The translations under genes and the position numbers were made by a program. DNA of 37,395 bases from Clostridium_AD sp051278035 (GTDB taxonomy: Bacteria > Bacillota > Clostridia > Clostridiales > Clostridiaceae): the NCBI RefSeq assembly GCF_051278035.1, contig NZ_JBNMNU010000016.1, positions 1-37,395 of the forward strand. The letters run 5' to 3'. The notes under the pieces are model-generated. The model made no database searches. It saw only the letters and a list, made by a program, of their open reading frames with translations, and was not told where the DNA came from. Numbering within the stretch: position 1 is the stretch's first letter; each line of letters begins with the position of its first letter. Positions 7,163-15,738 of the stretch are shown here, in pieces.

Positions 7163-7345
7163 TTATTTGCATTCATCAAGTTTTGCACATTCAGATATGC
7201 CTTTATCCATCTTTTGAGCACATTCAGCTACATGTCTCCCACCCTTTGATGTAGCCATTTCAGACACATGGCTGGCAGCGAAAACCTGAGTAGATAAAGA
7301 TAATAGTGTTATAACCAATGCTGATACTGAAAGTATTTTTTTCAT
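7163..7345 (-). CDS. Small exported Cys/His peptide
   Basis: A 60-residue protein with a clear signal peptide (cleavage likely after VFAA) and a mature part of about 36 residues. The mature part has three cysteines (CAQKM, CAK, DECK) plus two histidines and two methionines. No known family is recognised. The composition suggests a secreted metal-binding or thiol peptide, which is inference. It has an AAGGAGG site, its own promoter at 7381-7412 and its own terminator, so it is a separate single-gene unit upstream of which lies copA. Confidence 0.75.
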   Translation of the reverse strand: MKKILSVSALVITLLSLSTQVFAASHVSEMATSKGGRHVAECAQKMDKGISECAKLDECK

Positions 7346-7380
7346 AGTAATCCTCCTTAGAATTGTTATAATTTGTACAA

Positions 7381-7412
7381 ATTATAACAATTAGTTATGA
7401 AGATTATATAAA
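7381..7412 (-). promoter_or_regulatory. TTCATA direct-repeat promoter (unit D)
   Basis: On the minus strand TTTATA (7407-7412) and TTCATA (7396-7401) lie 11 nt apart. TTTATA is followed after exactly 20 nt by a perfect TATAAT (7381-7386). The register is shifted one repeat relative to the other units. Confidence 0.55.
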
Positions 7413-7429
7413 GATAATTAAGACTAATT

Positions 7430-9868
7430 TTACGCCTTCGGCTTAAATCCTTTTAATCGTAGTGCATTTGTTAAAACTGAGACTGAACTAAAACTCATTG
7501 CAAGTGCTGCAATCATAGGATTTAGAAGTGGACCTTCAAATAAGTGTAGTACTCCCATTGCAACTGGTATTCCGAGTGCATTATAACCAAATGCCCAAAA
7601 TAAATTTTGCTTTATATTTGTTATAGTTGCTTTACTTAACTGTAGCGCTGTAGGAACATCCATTAAGTCGCTTCTCATAAGAACTATATCTGCGGATTCC
7701 ATCGCTACATCTGTACCTGATCCTATTGCTATACCAATATCAGCCTGAGCTAGTGCTGGAGCATCATTTATTCCATCCCCAACCATGGCAACTTTTTTAC
7801 CTTCTGCTTGAAGTTTTTTAACTTCATTTGCTTTATCCTCAGGCAGAACTTCGGCTAGTATTCTATCAATGCCAACTTGCGCCGCAATGGCTGCTGCAGT
7901 CCTTTTGTTGTCACCAGTTATCATGGCAACTTCTATCCCCATACTATGAAGCCTTTCTATAGCTTTTTTACTATTTTCTTTAACTGTGTCAGCAACTGCA
8001 ATGATTCCACTTAACTTATTTTCTATGGCTATATACATTGGAGTCTTGCCTTCTTCAGCTAGTCTGTTTGAAACATCTTCTAATTCATCTAGTGATATAT
8101 TACTTTCAATCATAAGTTTTCTATTACCTAATAATATTTTATTACCTTCTATAGTAACTTGTATTCCATACCCAGGTATAGATTTAAATGTATCTACTTT
8201 TTTAAATTCTAGTGATTTATCTTCAGCATCCTTTACTATAGCCTCACCTAATGGATGTTCAGATCCTTTTTCAGAAGATGCCGCTATTTGTAGTAACAAT
8301 TCCTGGTCAGTGCCATTTAAAGTTATTATATCAGTTACCTTTGGTTTCCCTTCAGTAAGTGTTCCGGTTTTATCAAACACTATAGTTTGAATTTTGTGTG
8401 CAGTTTCAAGTGCAGTACCACTTTTTATTAGCACTCCATATTCAGCACCCTTTCCTGTTCCTACCATTATTGCTGTAGGTGTTGCTAGACCAAGCGCACA
8501 TGGACATGCTATTACCAGCACTGAAATAAATATTGTTAATGAGAACACTCCTGTTTCTCCAGATATAAACCAAGCTATTGATGAGAGTAGAGCAAGACCC
8601 ATAACTACAGGGACAAAATAACTTGATATAACATCTGCCATTGCAGCTATTGGAGCCTTTGATCCTTGTGCATTTTCAACTAAGGTTATAATTTGTGATA
8701 ACGCTGTATCTCTACCAACTTTAGTTGCTTTAAACTTAATAGAACCGTTTTTATTAATACTTGCACCAATTATTTTATGACCAATACTTTTTTCCACTGG
8801 CATACTCTCACCAGTTAGCATTGACTCATCTACAGATGTAGTTCCCTCCACAACTTCGCCATCTACAGGCATTTTTGCTCCAGGTTTAACTACCACTAAG
8901 TCTCCAACTTCTACATCATCAATTGGAATCTCAACTTCTTCATTACCTCTTATTATTGTTGCAGTTTTTGGAGCAAGACCCATGAGCTTTTTAATTGCTT
9001 CAGAGGTTTTTCCTTTAGTTACTGTTTCCAAATACTTACCAAGTGTTATAAGTGTAAGTATTACACCTGCTGATTCAAAATACATTTCATAATTCACATT
9101 TCCCATAAACGTTATTTCAAATACAGCAAATAAGCTATATAAAAACGCCGCGGAGGTTCCAATTGCTATAAGTGAATCCATATTGGGACTTAATCTAAAT
9201 AACGATTTGATCCCAACAACAAAGTATTTTTTACCTGTATACATTATTGGTAGAACAAGTATCAGTTGTAGAATAGCAAAGGCCTCCATATGCATCATTG
9301 GGTCAATTGCAGCTGGTAACTTAATAAACATTGGTACCATGGCAACTAGTAGAAGTGGTACTCCAAAAATCGCAGATATTAAAAATCTATTCCATAGTGC
9401 CTTTATCTCTTTTTCTTTTTTTTCTTTATCAGCATCTACATTAGTTTCGTCATCTATTGCCTTATATCCACCTTTTTCAATTACCTTTTTAATATCTGAT
9501 GTTCGAACTAGTGATGGTTCAAATGAGACAGTCAATTTTTCGGTGGCAAAGTTTACGTCAGCAGTCACTACGCCACTCAGTTTTCTCGTTATTCTTTCTA
9601 TATTCTTGGCGCAGGCCAAACAAGTCATTCCTTCCAGCTTTAATGTTTTATTAGTTGTTTGGACTACTAGTTTATACCCTGCTTTTTCAACTGCAGCTTG
9701 TATATCTGATAATTTAATTATTGATTCATCATAACTTATATTCAATTTTTCTGTAGCGAAATTTACGCTAGACTCTTCAACCCCTGGTAACTTCTTTGAA
9801 ACTCTTTCAACCGCTTTAGCACAAGCGGAGCATGTCATTCCCTCTATTTTAAGTACTTTATCTTCCAT
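7430..9868 (-). CDS. copA: Copper-exporting P1B-type ATPase CopA
   Basis: A Cu(I) efflux ATPase with two N-terminal HMA domains (GMTCSAC and GMTCLAC) and about eight membrane helices. It has the TGES actuator loop, the ion-binding CPC in ACPCALG, the phosphorylation site DKTGTLT, the SEHPLGEA nucleotide-binding motif, and GDGINDAP. Length is normal for two-HMA CopA proteins. The frame opens at 9898, inside csoR. The ATG at 9868 has GGGAGG 9 nt upstream and starts MEDKVLKIEGMTC, so I take that start, 16 nt after csoR ends. It is the second gene of a csoR-copA operon under CsoR control. Confidence 0.97.
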   Translation of the reverse strand: MEDKVLKIEGMTCSACAKAVERVSKKLPGVEESSVNFATEKLNISYDESIIKLSDIQAAVEKAGYKLVVQTTNKTLKLEGMTCLACAKNIERITRKLSGVVTADVNFATEKLTVSFEPSLVRTSDIKKVIEKGGYKAIDDETNVDADKEKKEKEIKALWNRFLISAIFGVPLLLVAMVPMFIKLPAAIDPMMHMEAFAILQLILVLPIMYTGKKYFVVGIKSLFRLSPNMDSLIAIGTSAAFLYSLFAVFEITFMGNVNYEMYFESAGVILTLITLGKYLETVTKGKTSEAIKKLMGLAPKTATIIRGNEEVEIPIDDVEVGDLVVVKPGAKMPVDGEVVEGTTSVDESMLTGESMPVEKSIGHKIIGASINKNGSIKFKATKVGRDTALSQIITLVENAQGSKAPIAAMADVISSYFVPVVMGLALLSSIAWFISGETGVFSLTIFISVLVIACPCALGLATPTAIMVGTGKGAEYGVLIKSGTALETAHKIQTIVFDKTGTLTEGKPKVTDIITLNGTDQELLLQIAASSEKGSEHPLGEAIVKDAEDKSLEFKKVDTFKSIPGYGIQVTIEGNKILLGNRKLMIESNISLDELEDVSNRLAEEGKTPMYIAIENKLSGIIAVADTVKENSKKAIERLHSMGIEVAMITGDNKRTAAAIAAQVGIDRILAEVLPEDKANEVKKLQAEGKKVAMVGDGINDAPALAQADIGIAIGSGTDVAMESADIVLMRSDLMDVPTALQLSKATITNIKQNLFWAFGYNALGIPVAMGVLHLFEGPLLNPMIAALAMSFSSVSVLTNALRLKGFKPKA

Positions 9869-9884
9869 ATTTCTTTCCTCCCTA

Positions 9885-10154
9885 TTATTTATTGCCAATT
9901 AATTTAGCAAGTAATTCTACTATTTCATCAACTTTCTCTTCACCTGTATTATTTATAAATGCATCCTTTACACAATGATTAAGGTGTTGCTTTAATATTA
10001 ACATATTTGCTTTCTTAAGTAGTGACTGTGCTGCAATTATTTGATTTGACACATCGATGCAATACCTACCATTATCCATCATCTTAATTATCCCATCAAT
10101 TTGGCCTCTTGATGTCTTAAGTGCTTGAATTGCTTGCAGCTGCTCCTTATTCAT
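9885..10154 (-). CDS. csoR: Copper-sensing repressor CsoR
   Basis: An 89-residue all-helical DUF156/CsoR-family repressor. The Cu(I) ligand set is present as C32, H57 and C61, with the same 25- and 4-residue spacing as Cys-His-Cys in B. subtilis CsoR. Without copper it binds DNA; Cu(I) releases it. It is the first gene of csoR-copA and probably regulates itself through the G/C-tract operator at 10168-10184, which overlaps its Shine-Dalgarno site. Confidence 0.95.
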   Translation of the reverse strand: MNKEQLQAIQALKTSRGQIDGIIKMMDNGRYCIDVSNQIIAAQSLLKKANMLILKQHLNHCVKDAFINNTGEEKVDEIVELLAKLIGNK

Positions 10155-10167
10155 TTAAACATCTCCT

Positions 10168-10184
10168 CCCCCCCATATAGGGGG
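10168..10184. promoter_or_regulatory. CsoR-type operator overlapping the csoR ribosome site
   Basis: C7-ATATA-G5 is a G/C-tract inverted repeat with an AT centre, like known CsoR operators. On the minus strand the G run is also the Shine-Dalgarno site of csoR, 10 nt before its ATG. Confidence 0.65.
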
Positions 10185-10191
10185 TGCTGTA

Positions 10192-10229
10192 TGTGTATAT
10201 TATATACCATAAAGTATATAATATACACA
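10192..10229. promoter_or_regulatory. Perfect 15-bp inverted repeat upstream of csoR
   Basis: TGTGTATATTATATA (10192-10206) and its exact reverse complement (10215-10229) are separated by 8 nt. The repeat sits between the csoR start and the stop of the next gene upstream. It contains TATAAT-like -10 sequences on both strands. It could be a second operator, the csoR promoter, or an AT-rich terminator of the 10240 gene. Confidence 0.6.
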
Positions 10230-10239
10230 TATTTAATCT

Positions 10240-12003
10240 TTATTTTAAGTATTTATCTCGTATTTCTTCAAGCACTATTGGCTTAATGTCCTCTGCTACA
10301 TGTATTAAAGCTAGTGTATTTTCATCTTTAATGATACCATACACACCAGATTTATCAAAGGTCAGTTCAACCTCATTAATTCCTTTTTTACATTCAAATG
10401 AAGAAATCATTTTGGAGTTTGCATCAATTATTGAATACGATCCTTCCGCATTATCAAACTTTGTTAAGTCAATTGATAAATTAGTTTTAAGGCCACTTTG
10501 TACTACAGCTATTATTGGAGAAAATTCATAACCAATTCCACTTATGGTTATGGTTTGAGTGTTATTTGCAATCGTGGTTTTTTTAACTAAGATATCGATT
10601 GGGGTTTTAGTTAATTCAGTTTCATAGATACTAGGTCTAACAGGAGTCTCAGCACTGGTATCTGAATTAGTAGTAGCATCAGCATCACTTGAAGCCTCTA
10701 TTGCAGAGGCTTCATCTACTACCTTAATTACTCCGCCTATCATACCCATCCAGCAGCTATAGTTTATATCTTTATCCCCCGGGGTAAAATTAATAATGTT
10801 CTCACCAGCTTCTAATTTTCTTTCTATATCTAGAGAGGGAACAACAATAGAATTATTACATGAAGTTAACTGTTCTCCATTTATTACCCACTTAACTGGT
10901 ATATTCTTTTGTACATATAGTACACTAGGCGTGTACCCCCTTGCAGTTGCAGTCATATTTGTTACTTGAACTCCATTCTCTACAGTAGCTTTTGAAGCAG
11001 TCTCTGGAGAATTACTCTGCCTTGTCACTTTACTGACTAAAGACATAGGAGATATGTTAATCCCAGCAAGAGCTAATCCGCGATTTCCCATAATAAGTCC
11101 TAGAACAACTACAAGAATTCCTCCAAATTTTACAAGCTGCTTTGTGTTACCCTTACTTAAAAGACCAGAAACAGCTCCAAATCCAAGCATTAGAGGTACC
11201 GTACCAAGCGAAAATATGAACATTGAAGTAGCCCCAAGTACCGCACTGCCGGTTCCAAGAGCATATAATTGCATTGTTTGAAGAGGCCCACAAGGCATAA
11301 ACCCATTTAAAACACCAACAATAAATGGAGTTTTTCCGCTCTTTTTAATATTGCATAAAGGCATTGGTGATCTTATGTTGAATTTTCTAAAAAGACTGTA
11401 TCCAGACATATTGAGCCCCATAATAATCATAAAAAAACCAGCTAAGACCTGAAGTCCAGCCTTAAAAGGTAACGTAAGCGAAAAAATAGAACCTAAAGCT
11501 CCAACAATTCCACCAAGAATGGTATATGATATTACTCTGCCTAAATTATAAAATATAGCAGGTTTTAGAGATTGAAATTTGCTTTTATTTTCAATACTTA
11601 TACTTTGTGATAGCATTATTCCACCACACATACCTACGCAGTGTAGTGAAGTGAAAACACCCACTATAAACAAAACAAAATAAGATGCATTTGCTAGCTT
11701 AGATTCCATGTCAAAGCTATTACCAGCCTTGCTTATAAGAAAAATAGCAAGAACTATTATTAGGAGTCCAATAAGTTTAAAATTTCCAGAATCCTCTGTG
11801 CTATAACCTAGTTTCGAAATTGCTTCTTTAATTAGTGATGTGTTGCAGGTTTCATCATCATATTGCACAAACACACTTTCGCTTTTGTAGTCAGCCAATA
11901 CCTTAGTAACTCCAAAAATGCTCATCAGAGATTTTTCTATTCTAGCTTCACAGGAGGTACATGTCATGTTATAAACTTTAATGTTTTGTTTTTTACTACT
12001 CAT
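10240..12003 (-). CDS. Fused HMA / DsbD-type membrane / cupredoxin protein
   Basis: A 587-residue multidomain protein. It has an N-terminal HMA domain (residues 1-75, NMTCTSC) and a sulfite-exporter/UreH/DsbD_2-type membrane domain with HCVGMCGG near residues 121-128 (about 76-325). Next is a cupredoxin-like domain (about 340-425) with SCNNS and YSCWMGM offering Cys/Met copper ligands. An acidic Ser/Thr linker leads to a second cupredoxin-like domain (about 455-565) lacking these ligands. The order suggests Cu(I) moving between a cytoplasmic chaperone domain and extracellular cupredoxins, which is inference. Its AAGGGGTG site supports the start. Its promoter is at 12048-12079. Confidence 0.88.
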   Translation of the reverse strand: MSSKKQNIKVYNMTCTSCEARIEKSLMSIFGVTKVLADYKSESVFVQYDDETCNTSLIKEAISKLGYSTEDSGNFKLIGLLIIVLAIFLISKAGNSFDMESKLANASYFVLFIVGVFTSLHCVGMCGGIMLSQSISIENKSKFQSLKPAIFYNLGRVISYTILGGIVGALGSIFSLTLPFKAGLQVLAGFFMIIMGLNMSGYSLFRKFNIRSPMPLCNIKKSGKTPFIVGVLNGFMPCGPLQTMQLYALGTGSAVLGATSMFIFSLGTVPLMLGFGAVSGLLSKGNTKQLVKFGGILVVVLGLIMGNRGLALAGINISPMSLVSKVTRQSNSPETASKATVENGVQVTNMTATARGYTPSVLYVQKNIPVKWVINGEQLTSCNNSIVVPSLDIERKLEAGENIINFTPGDKDINYSCWMGMIGGVIKVVDEASAIEASSDADATTNSDTSAETPVRPSIYETELTKTPIDILVKKTTIANNTQTITISGIGYEFSPIIAVVQSGLKTNLSIDLTKFDNAEGSYSIIDANSKMISSFECKKGINEVELTFDKSGVYGIIKDENTLALIHVAEDIKPIVLEEIRDKYLK

Positions 12004-12047
12004 TGGTCACCCCTTTTAAAATTATATATAATTATATTTTTAACTAT

Positions 12048-12079
12048 ATTATACAAATGAGATGTGTAGATTTTATGAA
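12048..12079 (-). promoter_or_regulatory. TTCATA promoter (unit E)
   Basis: On the minus strand TTCATA (12074-12079) is followed after exactly 20 nt by a perfect TATAAT (12048-12053). TACACA follows the half-site at 11-nt phase. Confidence 0.6.
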
Positions 12080-12103
12080 GATAGCCTAATAATTTTAATA
12101 AAA

Positions 12104-12144
12104 AATATTGAATCCAGATATGCTATTTATCTGAATTCAATATT
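12104..12144 (-). terminator. Terminator after the NlpC/P60 gene
   Basis: A 17-bp stem with one mismatch (12104-12120 with 12128-12144), followed on the minus strand by a T-rich run. Confidence 0.8.
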
Positions 12145-12154
12145 AATTTACCGC

Positions 12155-13237
12155 TTACATTACTCTTCTACCTGTTATAAAATCTTTCCTCGTCATAGCT
12201 GAAATTTTAATTACATCTCCTGTACGTGGAGAATGCATGTAATTATTATCTCCCAGGTAGATGCCCATGTGATGAGGGTTGTTATTAGTTCCAAAAAACA
12301 CTAGATCCCCCGGCTTAAGGTTTCCCCTTGATACTTGTACCCCATCCTTTATTTGATGAAATGTTGCTCTCCCTACAGAAATCCCAAAATGCTTATATAC
12401 GTATTGTGTAAATCCTGAACAATCAAAGCCTGTTGAAGGCGATGTTCCACCCCATAAATATGGTGTCCCAAGAAAGTTAGAAGCATAGGCTATTACAGCA
12501 TTTGCTGATACTGCGGTTGAACCCCTTGAAGGTACATATTTAGGTGTTGATTTTCTTATTTTATTTATTTTCGCTATGCTCTTACTTGCTAATCCTTGCG
12601 ACTCACTTATCTGTCTTGCAAGAAGACTTTCGCTACTGTTTAGTTGAGTTATTAATTTTTTTTGCGACTTTTTAGAAATGCTTATCTTATCTAATTTTTG
12701 CTTATTTTCTGTTTGTATGTTCAACAATGTTTTCTTTGTCTTATATAAACTTAGCTTCTTTTCACTTAATTGACTTTTGGTAGCTTCAAATTCACCGACT
12801 ACTTTTCTATTAAACTCTATAATGGCTTTTATGTTTTCCACTCTTGATATAAAATCTCCAAAACTCTCAGAACTCAGGATAGTGCTTATATACCCATCAA
12901 ATCCATTTATGTACATCGTTCTCATTCTACTATTATATAATTTCTGCTCCTTTTGGACTTCATTTTCAACCCTTTTAACCTCAATAGCGGCGCTTTTAAT
13001 TGCCTTTTCTGTTCCAGCTATTTTACCTTTGTTTTCCTCTGTTTTAGCCATTATTGTTACAATTTCATTATCAAAGCGTTCTATTTTTATTTCAATTTCT
13101 TCTCTTTCTGCTTGAATTTTCGTTACTGCATCCTTCTGCTGTTGCAACTTCTCATTTGTTGGAGCCGCTAATACAGTTATGTTTAAAGTAAAAATCAAAC
13201 TTAATATAACCACTATACTTCTCAGGGCATTCTTCAT
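12155..13237 (-). CDS. NlpC/P60-family peptidoglycan hydrolase
   Basis: A 360-residue exported cell-wall endopeptidase. It has a signal peptide (to about residue 25), a long coiled coil (about 28-230), a short Ser/Pro linker and a C-terminal NlpC/P60 domain (about 245-360). The catalytic Cys is in FDCSGFTQYVY (near 272) and the His in HHMGIYLG (near 323). The coiled-coil plus NlpC layout is that of D,L-endopeptidases acting in growth and division. AAGGAG precedes the ATG. It has its own direct-repeat promoter, shared in type with the copper units. Confidence 0.92.
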   Translation of the reverse strand: MKNALRSIVVILSLIFTLNITVLAAPTNEKLQQQKDAVTKIQAEREEIEIKIERFDNEIVTIMAKTEENKGKIAGTEKAIKSAAIEVKRVENEVQKEQKLYNSRMRTMYINGFDGYISTILSSESFGDFISRVENIKAIIEFNRKVVGEFEATKSQLSEKKLSLYKTKKTLLNIQTENKQKLDKISISKKSQKKLITQLNSSESLLARQISESQGLASKSIAKINKIRKSTPKYVPSRGSTAVSANAVIAYASNFLGTPYLWGGTSPSTGFDCSGFTQYVYKHFGISVGRATFHQIKDGVQVSRGNLKPGDLVFFGTNNNPHHMGIYLGDNNYMHSPRTGDVIKISAMTRKDFITGRRVM

Positions 13238-13282
13238 TAGTACATCTCCTTCGCTCTTTTATAATTTATAAAGTACAGAGGA

Positions 13283-13314
13283 AATATATCATAAACTTAT
13301 GTAGTTCTTGTGAA
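13283..13314 (-). promoter_or_regulatory. TTCATA-like promoter (unit F)
   Basis: On the minus strand TTCACA (13309-13314) is followed after exactly 20 nt by TATATT (13283-13288). TACATA follows the half-site at 11-nt phase. It lies just beyond the phnE stop. Confidence 0.5.
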
Positions 13315-13327
13315 GATTGTCCAAAGC

Positions 13328-14968
13328 TTAATCGCTTAACTTTCTCGCAAATCCTGATAATAACTCCGCAAGAACTACAAGAAGTATATAGCAAATAAGT
13401 ATTAGGGTTATTTCGGTATATTTAAAGTAGCTCATACTTAGCTTGAATTGTTGCCCTAGACCTCCTGCACCAACAAACCCCACTGTGATAGTGGTTCGAA
13501 GGATTACTTCACCCCGATAGAGAATATATGTTATGAACTTCGGCATAACCATAGGGATCACTCCATAAAAGAACATTTGATGTGAATTTGCTCCACACGA
13601 GGCTAAGTTTCTAACTGGTCTCATCTCTAAGTCCTCTATTACTTCTGAGCATAGCTTTCCTAGTATACCAAAGTTGTGTATACCTAAGGCTAAGGCTCCA
13701 GGAAGAATTCCTGGTTTAAGAATAAAAACTATAATCATAGCCCAAACCAACTCTGGCACTGCCCTTGAGAATATATACGCACTGCGTATCGCTCCAAATA
13801 TAAGCCATCTATACCATCTCTTTTTTAATGTAATTGTACCATCAGCTACATTTCTCGCTGCTGGAATTACGGTAAGTAACATAGCTATAGTCGCAAATCC
13901 TATAGCCATAATGCCCATCTGAAGTGTTTCATATGTAAGTTTTAATGCATTTATTAAGCTTTCCTTATTTAAGAATGCCGGACTCACCTCATTAATTCCT
14001 AGTAAACGGATTATAAATTTTTTAGTGAACATAAGATTTTTCTCTGTAAACATTCCAAAGAAATCTGCCTTATCTATTACAAATATAAACATCCAAGAGC
14101 CTATAATCAATATCATAGATAAAAAATAAGAAAATTTGACAACATTAAATTTTTTCACTTTTGTTCCAATCGTTAGAAATGCATTTCGAAATGAGTTGCT
14201 CCAAGAGTCAATTAAAACTACAAGTGCAGTTAAGAAGAACATAAAAGTCCACACCTCACTATAATTTAGGTCCTGTAGTGACAATTGGATTTGAAATCCT
14301 AGTCCTCCAAGACCTACAAAACTCATAATGGTAGAAGACCGTATTGCACACTCAAATCTATACATTGTGTAGCTAATCATATCCACTTTAGCCATAGGTA
14401 AATAACCATAAATTATAAGCTGAAGCTTTGATGCTCCCGAAGCTCTTAAAGCTCTTATAGGTTCACTAGGAACATCATTTAATATATCTGCATATATTTT
14501 TCCTAAACTCCCTCCATATGGTATAGCTAAAGCAAAAATTGCTGCAAAGGGGGTTAGTCCCACTGATGCAACAAATAGAAAGGCCCAAACTAATTCATGA
14601 ATAGCCCTCATAAATCCTAAGATTCCTCTGAAAATACCCTTAGAAGTTTTTCTACTTAGTTCATTTTCAGCTAAAATACCTGAAGCTAATGTCCCAAAAA
14701 CAACAGCAAATATAAACGCTAAGGTCATTCCAGCCACCGCGTAGGCTAGGGTTATCCCCGCGGATTTAAAACCTAATTTAATAATCTCCCCCGTTATTGA
14801 CGGGTGCAAAAGTGCGTATATAATTTGCATAAATGTTGATTTCCCACCAGTGTGCATTAGCTCCGAACCCCAATTTACCGAAAAAAGGCTCCATATAAAT
14901 ATCAAAGAAAGGATCAATGTTAGAATACCTTTCTTATGATAATTTAAGGTTCCCTTAAGCCTATACAT
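13328..14968 (-). CDS. phnE: PhnE-type ABC permease, tandem fusion
   Basis: A 546-residue membrane protein, about twice the usual PhnE length, made of two homologous permease units. Each has the cytoplasmic loop that contacts the ATPase: GSLGKIYADIL...IRALRASGAS in the first half and GILGKLCSEVI...VRNLASCGAN in the second. Each half ends with a GLGF/GLGQ segment typical of PhnE. It forms the membrane channel of a phosphonate, phosphite or phosphate-ester importer, with both halves in one chain. It overlaps phnC by 8 nt, so translation is coupled. No phosphonate-cleaving genes lie nearby. Confidence 0.92.
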   Translation of the reverse strand: MYRLKGTLNYHKKGILTLILSLIFIWSLFSVNWGSELMHTGGKSTFMQIIYALLHPSITGEIIKLGFKSAGITLAYAVAGMTLAFIFAVVFGTLASGILAENELSRKTSKGIFRGILGFMRAIHELVWAFLFVASVGLTPFAAIFALAIPYGGSLGKIYADILNDVPSEPIRALRASGASKLQLIIYGYLPMAKVDMISYTMYRFECAIRSSTIMSFVGLGGLGFQIQLSLQDLNYSEVWTFMFFLTALVVLIDSWSNSFRNAFLTIGTKVKKFNVVKFSYFLSMILIIGSWMFIFVIDKADFFGMFTEKNLMFTKKFIIRLLGINEVSPAFLNKESLINALKLTYETLQMGIMAIGFATIAMLLTVIPAARNVADGTITLKKRWYRWLIFGAIRSAYIFSRAVPELVWAMIIVFILKPGILPGALALGIHNFGILGKLCSEVIEDLEMRPVRNLASCGANSHQMFFYGVIPMVMPKFITYILYRGEVILRTTITVGFVGAGGLGQQFKLSMSYFKYTEITLILICYILLVVLAELLSGFARKLSD

Positions 14969-15722
14969 CTTTCACTAGCTCCTTTAGATTATAAAGTTGT
15001 TTTAAATACTCATCTGTAATTTCCACCACTGGGAGATCAAAATATATTTTGCCAGCGCGAAGAGCAACAACCCTACTAAAATACTTTCTTGCGTATTTAA
15101 CAGAATGAAGGCTTGCAATAAGTGTTTTGCCTTCTTCCTTTGCTATATTTGTTAGATCAAATAATATATCCTCGGCACGAGCTGGGTCTAAGGAAGATAC
15201 TGGCTCATCCGCTAAAATCATTTCAGGATTCTGTATAAGTAATCTAGCCATAGCAACTCTCTGCTGTTCCCCTCCAGATAAATTAGATGTCCTCTCATAA
15301 ATTTTATCCTTAAGTCCTACGCGGTCCAGAGCCTTAATAACTAATTCCTTATCTTGTGGAATTATTAAAGAAATTAAAGATTTGAATAATCCCCAATCCT
15401 TTAACCTTCCTGCCAAAACATTGTGAATTACAGGTAGTGGCCCTACTAAGTCAAACTGCTGATGAATTATTCCAAGTTTCTGTGCTAAAGCTTTTACACC
15501 TTTATAATTTTCTATAGCTATGCCATCCAAAAGAATGTCTCCCCCATCAGGTTTTACCACTGTTGCCAAAATATTTAATAAAGTGGTTTTTCCTGCTCCA
15601 CTTGGACCTATTAACGCTACCCTCTCGCCCCTTTTAATTCTTAGCGAAAGGGAATCTAACGCCTTCGTCCCCTCATAAATCTTTGATATTTCATTTATTT
15701 CAAAAATATTATCATTTTGCAT
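14961..15722 (-). CDS. phnC: PhnC-type ABC transporter ATP-binding protein
   Basis: A 253-residue ATPase with Walker A GPSGAGKTT (about 38-46), signature LSGGEQQRVAMARLL (about 146-160) and Walker B MILADEP with SSLDP after it. Sequence style and position between phnD and phnE identify the phosphonate-type importer. An AGGTGA site lies upstream of the ATG, 16 nt after phnD. Confidence 0.94.
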   Translation of the reverse strand: MQNDNIFEINEISKIYEGTKALDSLSLRIKRGERVALIGPSGAGKTTLLNILATVVKPDGGDILLDGIAIENYKGVKALAQKLGIIHQQFDLVGPLPVIHNVLAGRLKDWGLFKSLISLIIPQDKELVIKALDRVGLKDKIYERTSNLSGGEQQRVAMARLLIQNPEMILADEPVSSLDPARAEDILFDLTNIAKEEGKTLIASLHSVKYARKYFSRVVALRAGKIYFDLPVVEITDEYLKQLYNLKELVKDV

Positions 15723-15738
15723 TTAAGAACTTCACCTA

